The notes under the pieces: generated by a model
The model's input: the letters and a program-made list of their open reading frames with translations, nothing else
The model's database searches: none
Told to the model about the DNA's origin: nothing
In this document: one piece after another, positions 17,123 through 25,405 of the stretch
Numbering within the stretch: the first letter of the stretch is position 1
Layout: each line of letters begins with the position of its first letter
Position numbers and translations under genes: made by a program
NCBI RefSeq assembly: GCF_965200585.1
Contig: NZ_OZ241361.1
Reading direction: 5' to 3' (one strand)
From: Bacterioplanoides sp965200585
Lineage (GTDB): Bacteria; Pseudomonadota; Gammaproteobacteria; Pseudomonadales; Oceanobacteraceae
DNA length: 64,000 bases

Positions 17123-17185
17123 AAAAAAGCGCTCTCTGTATTCTGAGGTTTACCCCTTCGAAAAATAACAGACAGCGCTTTTTTT
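17123..17185 (+). terminator. Terminator after HU-like gene
   Basis: AAAAAAGCGCT (17123-17133) pairs with AGCGCTTTTTT (17174-17185), extended by CTGT/ACAG inside, followed by a T-run on the + strand 50-110 bp past the HU-like stop. Confidence 0.7.
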
Positions 17186-17206
17186 ATCTCCGAACCGGGT
17201 GACGCC

Positions 17207-17797
17207 ATGAGCGATTTAATTCCGTTACTGCAACAGATTGAAAACTGCACATTGTGTGAACAACACCTGCCATTGGGGCCTCGCCCGGTGGTCAGAGCAT
17301 CCGCCAGCGCCCGCATTCTGATTATTGGTCAGGCTCCCGGAAGCAAAGTTCACGCCAGTGGTATTCCCTGGGATGACGCCAGTGGCAAGCGACTGCGGGA
17401 ATGGTTACAGACCACGGACGACACCTTCTACGACGCCAGTAAAATTGCCATCATGCCTATGGGCTTTTGTTACCCCGGCAAAGGGAAAAGTGGTGATTTA
17501 CCACCACGCCCGGAATGTGCACAACAATGGCATCAGTCCCTGCTGGAACACATGCCCAACATTGAACTCACACTGTTAATTGGCCAATACGCGCAGCAGC
17601 ATTACCTCCGGCAAAACGATTTTTTAACACGTCATAAAACGCTGACCGAGCGGGTCAAACACTGGCAGGAGGCGCCTCAAGGGTATTTACCCTTGCCACA
17701 CCCTTCTCCCCGCAATCAGATCTGGCTGAAGAAAAATCCCTGGTTTGAACAAGAAGTGGTTAGCCATATCCGTTCCGAAGTGCAACGCTTGCTGTAG
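17207..17797 (+). CDS. Uracil-DNA glycosylase family protein (Fe-S type)
   Basis: This encodes a 196-aa protein of the UDG superfamily. Motif A is GQAPGSKVHASGIPW (residues 41-55) and motif B is HPSPRN. Four Cys are placed as C14-x2-C17 ... C88-x15-C104, which is the 4Fe-4S ligand pattern of family 4/5-like UDGs. The usual family 4 motif A is GEAPG; Gln replaces Glu here. It may excise uracil or another base lesion, but activity is not assured. The gene is monocistronic after the HU-like gene. Confidence 0.8.
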   Translation: MSDLIPLLQQIENCTLCEQHLPLGPRPVVRASASARILIIGQAPGSKVHASGIPWDDASGKRLREWLQTTDDTFYDASKIAIMPMGFCYPGKGKSGDLPPRPECAQQWHQSLLEHMPNIELTLLIGQYAQQHYLRQNDFLTRHKTLTERVKHWQEAPQGYLPLPHPSPRNQIWLKKNPWFEQEVVSHIRSEVQRLL

Positions 17798-17939
17798 TCA
17801 CATCAGCACCAACTTGACCCGATTTGCATATCCCGTGTCCCACACCATCACTCATCTATGCATACACTGAATACCAATCTGAAAACTCAGACGACTGAAC
17901 AATAATAAAACAGCAAAAATAAGACAGAGGGATTCAGCC

Positions 17940-18749
17940 ATGGCAACTGCATACGAAGCCGGAAAAATTCCGGTACGGAAAATGAACTTCGAATTTGGTG
18001 ATGTGCCGCGTGATTATCTCAACGGCAACCTGGCCCACAGCAACTTCTTTAATGGCCTGAACCTGCTGTTTCCGGAAGGCGAACGCTACTTTATGCATTC
18101 TGTTCGGGATGCTCTGAAAAAAATCGAAAGCCCGGAGTTAGCAGCCCGTGCAAAAGGCTTCTTTGGTCAGGAGGCACAACACTCCATCGAGCACCTGAAA
18201 TATTTCGAGATTCTGGATAAAAATGGCTACGAGTTCCGTGACGAGCTGGCAAAGTTTGATCGCTTTATCATCAAAATCCGTAAGAAGCTGCCTAACGCAC
18301 TGAACCTGTCGATCACCGCCGGTTGTGAACACCTGACCGCCATCTCCAGCCAAATGACCTTAACCGAACCCAACATTATTAACGGCCATCCGGTGATGCG
18401 CGATTTAATGCAGTGGCATGCCATTGAAGAGATCGAGCACAAAAGTGTGGCTTACGATGTGTATCAGGAAGTGTATGGCAGCTATTTCCTGCGTATTTTT
18501 GGTTATCTGATTGCCAATATGATTATTGGAGGCTTTGCCTATCGCTTTGCCACTATGTTTATGCGTCAGGAAGGTTACAGCAAACGCAAAGCCGCCAAGC
18601 TGATTCGCAAAGATCAGCGTGAACTGCTGAACCGCCATTCTTATCTGAAGAAGCAATTCCTGGATTATTTCAAACCCAGCTTCCACCCGGATCAGATTGA
18701 AGACGAGCATTTGATTGAACAAGCCCGGGTCGATCTCGCCGCTTATTGA
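17940..18749 (+). CDS. Predicted metal-dependent hydrolase (ferritin-like)
   Basis: This encodes a 269-aa protein of the family annotated as predicted metal-dependent hydrolase (PF10118). It is helical with a diiron-type ligand set: FPEGERYF, GQEAQHSIEH, AGCEHLT and HAIEEIEHKS. The region near residues 180-205 is hydrophobic (FLRIFGYLIANMIIGGF), suggesting membrane contact. GAGGGATTC lies before the ATG. The true reaction of the family is not known. An AraC gene follows. Confidence 0.85.
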   Translation: MATAYEAGKIPVRKMNFEFGDVPRDYLNGNLAHSNFFNGLNLLFPEGERYFMHSVRDALKKIESPELAARAKGFFGQEAQHSIEHLKYFEILDKNGYEFRDELAKFDRFIIKIRKKLPNALNLSITAGCEHLTAISSQMTLTEPNIINGHPVMRDLMQWHAIEEIEHKSVAYDVYQEVYGSYFLRIFGYLIANMIIGGFAYRFATMFMRQEGYSKRKAAKLIRKDQRELLNRHSYLKKQFLDYFKPSFHPDQIEDEHLIEQARVDLAAY

Positions 18750-18817
18750 GTAATTTCATTGTCACAGTGGCAGTTACCGCCCTACAGGCGGTCTGCCCGC
18801 TTCCGTATACTCAACGG

Positions 18818-19855
18818 ATGAGTAATCTGAAGCAATTAAAATTTCCGGCCATTTACAGCCAACTCGCCCACGACTTTATCGCCTCAACTCCGAAGCTGGC
18901 TGGTGTCAGCGTTCCTCTCAGCCTGCTGTACACCCGCCTCAATATTCCTCAACGCACTCTCAGCGATCCCCACGCCAGCCTGACAGGCCAACAAATGCAA
19001 TTATTGATGGCAATGGGAAGTCTGGTTGCGGATAAAGGTACACCCTTCAGCATTCAGTTATGTCGCCTGTTTAAAGAAGATACTTTGGGATTATTGGGGC
19101 TGGCGCTGGTTAACTCAGCCACAGCGCGCGATGCGTTATATACCTTTCAGCAATACGCCTTTATTTATAGCCCGGGATTTGATTTTCAGATTCACGAGCA
19201 CCAGAACACCGTCGAAATTACCCTGACTCCGCTGGTGAATTTTGACGAGACCATACAACGCACCATGACCGAACTGGTTTTTGGAGCGTTTGCCTTTTAT
19301 ACCCACCGCAGCGGGCTAAACGTCACCCTCGACTATTTTTTGCCCTACAGCCTGGGAGCACATAAACCAGCATTTGAAGAATTCACTCAGGGAAAATTGC
19401 ACGAACAAGCTTCTCAGGCGCGCATTCGTTTTCCCAAAAACACCCTGCAATTACCCTTATCTCAGCCCAACCTTGTGACACGGGCACTCTATACCGAACA
19501 ATTAGAACAACAGGCAAAAATGGCCCGCAGCAGCGAAAGCTTCAGCCTGAAAGCGCGCCGACATATCGAACAACAAGCGCGCCATGGCATCTTTGTCAGC
19601 CGCGAATTTCTGGCATCAGAAATGGCCGTTTCAGTGCGTACGCTGAATCGAAAATTAAAAGAAGAAGGACTGTCGTTTCAGCCACTGCTGGATCAAGCGC
19701 GTTTTAATATTGCCCAGCGTTTACTGATCGACACGGATAAAACCACCAAGCACATCGCCTTTGCCTGCGGCATTCATAACCCGGCGGTTTTTTGCCGTGC
19801 ATTTAAAAAATGGAGTGGAAAAACACCGGGAGAATTCCGGCAGCAATACGGTTAA
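18818..19855 (+). CDS. AraC-family transcriptional regulator
   Basis: This encodes a 345-aa regulator. The N-terminal two thirds match the arabinose-binding-like domain of OruR/ArgR-type AraC proteins (PF12625). The C-terminal ~100 residues are the AraC helix-turn-helix pair: FLASEMAVSVRTLNRKLKEE and HIAFACGIHNPAVFCRAFKK. I chose the ATG at 18818; a TTG at 18746 overlaps the hydrolase stop but gives an unlikely N-terminus. It probably controls the adjacent hydrolase gene or itself; no operator was found. Confidence 0.88.
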   Translation: MSNLKQLKFPAIYSQLAHDFIASTPKLAGVSVPLSLLYTRLNIPQRTLSDPHASLTGQQMQLLMAMGSLVADKGTPFSIQLCRLFKEDTLGLLGLALVNSATARDALYTFQQYAFIYSPGFDFQIHEHQNTVEITLTPLVNFDETIQRTMTELVFGAFAFYTHRSGLNVTLDYFLPYSLGAHKPAFEEFTQGKLHEQASQARIRFPKNTLQLPLSQPNLVTRALYTEQLEQQAKMARSSESFSLKARRHIEQQARHGIFVSREFLASEMAVSVRTLNRKLKEEGLSFQPLLDQARFNIAQRLLIDTDKTTKHIAFACGIHNPAVFCRAFKKWSGKTPGEFRQQYG

Positions 19856-19871
19856 TGAAACAACGCAAGCA

Positions 19872-19978
19872 CTATTCATACGATATTTTTTCTGCCGCCA
19901 CCCCGAAGGGGCATCCCTGCCCCTACCGGATGGTCGCAACATCCTGTTGCTGCTCTCGAAAAATTATCGGATAAATAG
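19872..19978. repeat. Paired-hairpin intergenic repeat, copy A (107 bp)
   Basis: Imperfect 22-bp terminal arms (19872-19893 and 19957-19978, 18 of 22 pairing) enclose two hairpins: GGGGCA-TCCC-TGCCCC and GCAACA-TCC-TGTTGC. It lies between the convergent AraC and gloB genes. Copies B (36892-36999) and C (39460-39581) share the core. A REP- or MITE-like family is inferred. Confidence 0.8.
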
Positions 19979-19982
19979 TACA

Positions 19983-20777
19983 TCACCACTTATCTCTGAG
20001 CGCCCGTAGCGCTTTAAAGACATCGCGGTCGCCTTCACCCAGGTGCGGAAACTCCTGCTTTAAAGTGCTACGAATCGCTTCACTATGCAACCGCAAAAAC
20101 GGGTTATAAGTACGCTCTTGCCCTAACGTCATCACCGGCATATCGTCGTGTTCAACGTCTTTCACTTTATCCTGCCAGCTCAGCGCATCCGAATTACCCG
20201 GCTCACGGCTTAACGCAAACGCCAGATTATTTTTCATATAATCATGGCCCGGATACAACAGAGTTTTATCCGGCAGAGGATTCAGCTGCGATACAAAAGT
20301 GTCGTACATGGTATCGACATCGCCGCCGTTAAAGCAGTTGCCCGCACAGGCGTTAAATAAGGTATCGCCAGAAAATAATACGGGCACCGGGTTATGCTCA
20401 TCAGCCTCAGCCAGCAAACACAAATGCACTGGCGTATGGCCTGGGGTATACAAAACTTTTAGGCGGATAGAACCCAGCTCAACCACATCACCGGCCACTA
20501 AACCGCGCGCCTGATTCGGGATTTTTCCCAACGCATTTTTATGCGCCCAGATTTCTGCACCCGTTGCGGCGGCAACCACCGGGTTACCTTCGATATGATC
20601 GTGGTGTTCGTGGGTATTGATGATCAGTTTAATTTGCCAGCCCTGTTGCTCCGCCAGATCGAGCATTTGCTGACCATCTAATGGGTCCAGAGCAATGGCT
20701 TGTTGGGTTTGTTCGCAACCAATCAGATAATTAAAATTACCCAAGCGGTTAAACATATAACGACGTAAAATTTTCAT
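19983..20777 (-). CDS. gloB: Hydroxyacylglutathione hydrolase (glyoxalase II)
   Basis: This encodes a 264-aa metallo-beta-lactamase-fold enzyme that hydrolyses S-lactoylglutathione in methylglyoxal detoxification. The binuclear metal site shows THEHHDH (residues 55-61), H114 (YTPGHTPVH), D138 (FSGDTLF) and H178 (LYPGHDY). The C-terminal helical part (QERTYNPFLRLHSEAIR) carries the Asn-Pro-Phe-Leu-Arg substrate motif of GloB. It follows the HIT gene by 31 bp on the same strand. Confidence 0.93.
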   Translation of the reverse strand: MKILRRYMFNRLGNFNYLIGCEQTQQAIALDPLDGQQMLDLAEQQGWQIKLIINTHEHHDHIEGNPVVAAATGAEIWAHKNALGKIPNQARGLVAGDVVELGSIRLKVLYTPGHTPVHLCLLAEADEHNPVPVLFSGDTLFNACAGNCFNGGDVDTMYDTFVSQLNPLPDKTLLYPGHDYMKNNLAFALSREPGNSDALSWQDKVKDVEHDDMPVMTLGQERTYNPFLRLHSEAIRSTLKQEFPHLGEGDRDVFKALRALRDKW

Positions 20778-20808
20778 CAGTTAATCCGTATTTTCTGGTT
20801 CAGCAGCC

Positions 20809-21270
20809 TTACCAGTAAATATTGTTTTCTGCGTCTTCTTCAGCGGTCAGATCGGCAACAAAGTGGCTTTCAAGCAAGCCTTTCAGGTCGTGCACCTGCT
20901 TTTCCAGCTCATCCGAGGTGTAAGCCACCGCCGGGCTATGCCCCCAAACCGGGCCAGGCCAGGCCGGGTCATCTTCATTACGAACCACATGATGTACGTG
21001 TAATTGCGGTACAACATTGCCTAACGCCGCGACGTTCATGGATTTGGCGGAGAAATGATCAGCCAGCTTTTCTGCCACAAAGATCGACTCTTTCATCATC
21101 TGCTCGCGATCATCGTTACTCAGATGATAATACTCAAAGACATTGGTACGAGCTGGCACCAGAATCACCCACGGGTAGCGGCTGTCGTTCATCAGCAGTA
21201 CCTGACATAAAGGCAGACGCCCCACCAGAATGGTATCGGCCTGCAAACGCTCATCCAGAGTAAACATCAT
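20809..21270 (-). CDS. HIT-domain nucleotide hydrolase
   Basis: This encodes a 153-aa HIT protein. The histidine triad reads QLHVHHVVRNEDDPAWPGPVWG, the form seen in gammaproteobacterial HIT proteins, with VLLMNDSRYPWVILVPAR as the start of the fold. It should hydrolyse a nucleotide phosphoanhydride or amidate. It probably forms an operon with gloB downstream; a functional link is not obvious. Confidence 0.88.
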   Translation of the reverse strand: MMFTLDERLQADTILVGRLPLCQVLLMNDSRYPWVILVPARTNVFEYYHLSNDDREQMMKESIFVAEKLADHFSAKSMNVAALGNVVPQLHVHHVVRNEDDPAWPGPVWGHSPAVAYTSDELEKQVHDLKGLLESHFVADLTAEEDAENNIYW

Positions 21271-21359
21271 TCTTCTCCCATCACAAATATGACTGTCATC
21301 TTAGCCCTGATAAACAGGCAGGTCACTGATTTCTATACGGTTATTAATGCAAAGAAGGT

Positions 21360-22061
21360 TCAGCAGCAGCTCAGCCGGGCTTTTTGCCTACCCTGCTTAT
21401 CAAAGTTCTCCGGCACCAGCCATCGCCCGAACCGTGTTTTCTGGCCTGGCCATTCGCTATCTAACATGGAGAACCACGCCGTATCCCGGCTACGACCGTT
21501 ATACACCAGCGCCTGACGAAACGTACCTTCGTAACGAAAGCCAAACCGTTCAGCCGCTTGCCGTGATGGCTGATTCAGGCTGTCACATTTCCATTCGTAA
21601 CGCCGGTATCCCAGCTCATCAAACACATAAGTCATTAATAGAAACATGGTTTCAGTCGCCATGGGCGTTCGTTGCATCAAGGGTGAAAAATGTACGTGGC
21701 CAACTTCAATGGAACCATGCTGAGGCTGAATACGCATCAGCGCGGTCATACCAACCGCCTGCTTTGTTTTCGCATCGATAATGGTAAAAAACAGCGGATC
21801 CGCTCCCAGGCAATCCGAGAACAACCAATCTTTAAAAGCATCAAGGTCAGCAAATGGCCCATAAGCCAGATACGTCCAGTTTTTACCTTCGTTATCTAAC
21901 GAAAACGCCTCATAAAGTGCCGCAGCATGGCGCTCTGTATCCAATGCCTCCAAGCGGCAAAACCGCCCGATCAGTGTTTTTGCCTGAGGGGTCTGACAAG
22001 CTTGCCAATGGGGCAACGCCTCACCAATCGGTTGACCATGTTTATTGTGGCGCGGTGCCAT
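21360..22061 (-). CDS. GNAT acetyltransferase (RimJ/RimL-like)
   Basis: This encodes a 233-aa GNAT-fold protein. The region AVGMTALMRIQPQHGSIEVGHVHFSPLMQRTPMATE is the RimJ/RimL-type acetyl-CoA core, followed by RRYEWKCDSLNQPSRQAAERFGFRYEG. I place the start at MAPRHNKHGQP because AAGGATATTT precedes it; the frame upstream is AT-rich and unlikely. The acceptor may be a protein N-terminus or a small amine. Confidence 0.85.
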   Translation of the reverse strand: MAPRHNKHGQPIGEALPHWQACQTPQAKTLIGRFCRLEALDTERHAAALYEAFSLDNEGKNWTYLAYGPFADLDAFKDWLFSDCLGADPLFFTIIDAKTKQAVGMTALMRIQPQHGSIEVGHVHFSPLMQRTPMATETMFLLMTYVFDELGYRRYEWKCDSLNQPSRQAAERFGFRYEGTFRQALVYNGRSRDTAWFSMLDSEWPGQKTRFGRWLVPENFDKQGRQKARLSCC

Positions 22062-22186
22062 AAATATCCTTATTTTTTCAATTTTTATGCTGGAGCATCC
22101 ATCGTAAAACAAACTGAGGATGTCTTGCCATCATCCGGTCAATGTCCTGATAATGGTCGCTCATCAACGCAGCTGAATTACGGACC

Positions 22187-23422
22187 ATGGCTTTACATTA
22201 TTACACCGTACACTCAATTAATGAGATAGAAGCCCCACAATGGCAGCGGTTATTAACAACAAGTTGCTATAATTCATCCGACTCGCAAATTCAACCTGAG
22301 CGGCTTTACCCTTTCCTCGATTATCGCTTTTTAAAAGCATTGGAAGACAATCACTGCATTGATGCGCATTGCGATAACCCTTATCAGCAAAGCCAGACTG
22401 GTTGGCTGATTCATTATTTAATTGGTGAAAATAACAGCGGTGAAATTGAACAGATTCTGCCCTGTTTTATTAAGCATCATAGTTACGCCGAATACGTGTT
22501 TGACTGGGCCTGGGCCGATGCCTATCAGCGCCACGGTTTTCAGTATTACCCCAAATTATTATTAGCCGCTCCCTTTACTCCGGCGACCGGCCCCCGGGTA
22601 TTGGGCAGTGCTAGCCCTGACTGGCAGAGCATCTCAGATGTGCTGTATCGCCAATGTGTCGAGCTGGATTTATCAGGCTTCCATATTAATTTTATTGATG
22701 CCAGCAGCCACCAGCAGTTGTCAGACCAAGATAGCGTATTGGGTCGCCAGGCCTGTCAGTTTCACTGGTTTAATCAGGGAATCGATCAAAAACCGTATCA
22801 AAGTTTTGATCATTATCTGGAGCACTTCACCAGCCGCAAACGCAAAAGCGTCAAAAAAGAACGCCAGAAAGTTGCTCAGCAGAACATTCGTATGATCCGC
22901 AAAACCGCTGATCAAATCAGCGAAGACGATATCAAAACCTTTTACCACTGCTACCAGATGACTTACGCCCAACGGCGTTCGCGCGGCTATCTGAACGAAG
23001 GGTTTTTCCAGCAACTGCTGCAAACCATGCCGGAGCAACTGCTGTTAGTGTGCGCCGAATATAACGACCAACCCGGACAAAGCATTGCGTGTGCGCTGTA
23101 TCTGTTTGACGACACCACTTTATACGGTCGTTACTGGGGGGCGCTAGCACACGCCGATTCACTCCATTTTGAAGCCTGTTATTACCAGGGCATTGAGTTT
23201 TGTATCGAACTGGGTTTGCAACGGTTTGACCCGGGTACGCAGGGTGAACATAAAATCAGCCGCGGTTTTCAACCCACACTCACCTACAGTGCGCATCAGT
23301 TATTACACCCGGAATTCAGCCAGGCGGTGGAGAATTTTCTCAGCGAAGAGAAACAACATATTGAATCCTATCGTCAGGATGCTGAGACGCTGTTGCCGTT
23401 TAAGGCGGCCGGGCTCGACTGA
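22187..23422 (+). CDS. FemAB-like GNAT-fold protein (DUF482/COG3146)
   Basis: This encodes a 411-aa protein of the family annotated as peptidogalycan biosynthesis or GNAT N-acetyltransferase (PF04339). Family motifs are FLDYRFLKALED near the N-terminus, TSRKRKSVKKER in the middle and RFDPGTQGEHKISRGFQPT near the end. The fold is two GNAT-like halves. Its substrate is unknown, with an amino acid or peptide transfer likely. It is divergent from the RimJ-like gene. Confidence 0.82.
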   Translation: MALHYYTVHSINEIEAPQWQRLLTTSCYNSSDSQIQPERLYPFLDYRFLKALEDNHCIDAHCDNPYQQSQTGWLIHYLIGENNSGEIEQILPCFIKHHSYAEYVFDWAWADAYQRHGFQYYPKLLLAAPFTPATGPRVLGSASPDWQSISDVLYRQCVELDLSGFHINFIDASSHQQLSDQDSVLGRQACQFHWFNQGIDQKPYQSFDHYLEHFTSRKRKSVKKERQKVAQQNIRMIRKTADQISEDDIKTFYHCYQMTYAQRRSRGYLNEGFFQQLLQTMPEQLLLVCAEYNDQPGQSIACALYLFDDTTLYGRYWGALAHADSLHFEACYYQGIEFCIELGLQRFDPGTQGEHKISRGFQPTLTYSAHQLLHPEFSQAVENFLSEEKQHIESYRQDAETLLPFKAAGLD

Positions 23423-23519
23423 TATTAAACGGCCAGAATTGAACGTGTAGAAACGTAATCGCCGTTGCCATTTCAGCGACGATTGATTAATTTGTCAGAA
23501 ATTTTACTGGGGACATCCG

Positions 23520-23858
23520 GTGTCGCTGAAATCCATCCTGATATTTGTGCTTTTGCTGCAACATACACTGATTAATACGGTGGCAGCGTCGGTGCATATG
23601 GCAGCGGAAGATCATCAGACACGAGAAACACCCCATATCCATTCGCTCTCAACCTTGTTTGAGATGTTTCAGCAACATTCCGAGGCGGAACATAATTGCC
23701 ATGACTCACTCGATGAAGTGCACGTTCATGTGATTTGCCCGCTGGCTCATACGCTGGAAGTGCCTCAGCTGCAACTTCAACCGGTAAAACCCGCTACCCT
23801 CTACCAAAGCTATCAGGGCCTGACCTACCAGCCCCTGCTGCCACCACCAAACGCATAA
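23520..23858 (+). CDS. His-rich periplasmic protein opening the czc operon
   Basis: This encodes a 112-aa protein with a signal peptide (SILIFVLLLQHTLINTVAAS) and a mature part rich in His and Cys-His clusters (SVHMAAEDHQ, HIHSL, QHSEAEHNCHDSLDEVHVHVICPLAH). The start is GTG with GGGGAC upstream. It lies 153 bp before czcC in the same direction. Small His-rich exported proteins often stand at the head of metal-efflux operons and may bind the metal in the periplasm. The direct role is inferred. Confidence 0.65.
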   Translation: MSLKSILIFVLLLQHTLINTVAASVHMAAEDHQTRETPHIHSLSTLFEMFQQHSEAEHNCHDSLDEVHVHVICPLAHTLEVPQLQLQPVKPATLYQSYQGLTYQPLLPPPNA

Positions 23859-23900
23859 TTCACACTCGAAAACCGTCTTTTTTACGCTAATTCCTTTTTT

Positions 23901-23952
23901 TGTATCGACGTTTTGTATCGACATTTCGTATCGATGCTTCGTACTGACGAGC
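23901..23952. repeat. 13-bp tandem repeat upstream of czcC (4 copies)
   Basis: Four head-to-tail 13-bp units start at 23901, 23914, 23927 and 23940. The pattern is TGTATCGACNTTT, and the last copy is degenerate. They end 60 bp before the czcC start. They could be repeated regulator half-sites or a slippage tract. Confidence 0.8.
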
Positions 23953-24011
23953 CGCCGCTGTTTTCTCTACTTTTCCGTGGCTGCGTGTTCTGTACGAACA
24001 GGTGAACATTT

Positions 24012-25394
24012 ATGAAAACTGATTTTATCCACTCTGTATTATTAGCGGCTGGGGCTACTGGCCTGATGTTGCTGAATACAGCCGCGCTGGCTGAACCGCT
24101 GGGCGACTCAGCCCTCAAGACCAACAGCAAAACCGGCAGCCAATCGAGCCTCCAGAATAGCATCAGCTTACAGCGGGCTATCAATCTGACACTGCAGAAA
24201 AACCCGCAATTAGCGGCCTATCCGTTCTATTTACGTCAGGCGGATGCCGATGCCTTACAGGCCAATATTACGCCCTCTCCACGGCTGAATCTTAACACCG
24301 ATAATATTCTCGGCAGTGGCAATAAATCCGGTTTGGATGAGGCTGAAATCACACTGTCACTCAGCCAGACCATTGAACTCGGCGATAAACGCCAGTCCCG
24401 CTACCAGTACGCTTCCGGCAAGCAACAACAGCTGCAGTTGGAATACGATCTGACTCGTCTGGATGTGCTTGCCGAAACCAGCCGCCGTTACTATCAGTTG
24501 CTGGCGTTACAGGCTAAAGGTGATTTACTTGAACAAAGCATCGAGCGAGAGCGTCAGGCGCTGCTGGTTATTAAACAACGCGCCCGGGCCGGAGCCGTTG
24601 CCCAGGCAGACGTCGCCAATATGGCATTGCAACTGGCCAACAGTGAGGCTCAACAAGATCGGAATCAGCGCAATCAGCAGCAAGCGCGTCTGCGGTTAAG
24701 CCATATGTGGCTGGCCAAAGCCGAGTTCGCCCAGGTGCGCGGCACATTAAATCATCTGCCTGAGCTGCCCGCTGAAGCTGAGCTGAAAGCGAAAATAGAT
24801 AACGGTATAAATAATTCGCAAAATGGAGCCATTCTGCCGGATCTGCGCTATCAGCTGGCGCTGCAACGTCTGGCTGATCAACAATTACAGCTGGCTCAGG
24901 CGAATGGCCAAGCAGACTTAAGAGTTCAGGCCGGCATTCGCCAGTTTGAAGCCAGTAATGATCAGGCATTTACTCTTGGTATTTCCATGCCGCTGGCGTT
25001 TGAAAACCCCAACCGTGGGCGGATTGCCAGAGCCCAGATTCAGCAGCAGCTGAGTCAGCAACAAACCGAGATCAAACGACAGCAGCTGGCTCTCGCCCTC
25101 ACCCGGATTCAGCAACAGCTTAGTGCCAATACAGAAGCAGCAACCAACCTGACTGAGCGACAAATTCCGTTGGCCGAACAACTGCTTGATGCCAGTGGCA
25201 AAGCTTACCGCCAGGGGCGCTACTCCGTTTTAGAGTGGATTGACGCCCAGAACCAGTACTTTCAATTACAACAGCAACTGATTGATACCCGCTTAACCGT
25301 ATTCAGCCAGATTCTCGAACTGGAGCGGGTATTAGGGATGGGCATTGTTTCGTCCACGCACTCTGATGTATCCGATATCACGGCAACAAATTAA
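24012..25394 (+). CDS. czcC: TolC-family outer-membrane efflux protein CzcC
   Basis: This encodes a 460-aa outer-membrane channel of a metal efflux system. A signal peptide ends near ALAEP. Two helical-barrel repeats follow, rich in Gln/Ala coiled coil (residues ~150-240 and 330-440) as in TolC/CzcC. The motif SLQRAINLTLQKNPQLA opens the first repeat. czcB follows after 11 bp. Together with CzcB and CzcA it should export divalent metals from periplasm to outside. Confidence 0.88.
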   Translation: MKTDFIHSVLLAAGATGLMLLNTAALAEPLGDSALKTNSKTGSQSSLQNSISLQRAINLTLQKNPQLAAYPFYLRQADADALQANITPSPRLNLNTDNILGSGNKSGLDEAEITLSLSQTIELGDKRQSRYQYASGKQQQLQLEYDLTRLDVLAETSRRYYQLLALQAKGDLLEQSIERERQALLVIKQRARAGAVAQADVANMALQLANSEAQQDRNQRNQQQARLRLSHMWLAKAEFAQVRGTLNHLPELPAEAELKAKIDNGINNSQNGAILPDLRYQLALQRLADQQLQLAQANGQADLRVQAGIRQFEASNDQAFTLGISMPLAFENPNRGRIARAQIQQQLSQQQTEIKRQQLALALTRIQQQLSANTEAATNLTERQIPLAEQLLDASGKAYRQGRYSVLEWIDAQNQYFQLQQQLIDTRLTVFSQILELERVLGMGIVSSTHSDVSDITATN

Positions 25395-25405
25395 AGGTTT
25401 CCATC

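Noticed and set aside
18746..18817. TTG start of the AraC gene overlapping the hydrolase stop
   Set aside because: The added 24 residues are unlike AraC N-termini; the ATG at 18818 starts the family pattern.
23882..24184. Minus-strand 100-codon frame over the czc leader and the start of czcC
   Set aside because: It overlaps the czcC signal peptide and the 13-bp repeats, with no ribosome site or family.
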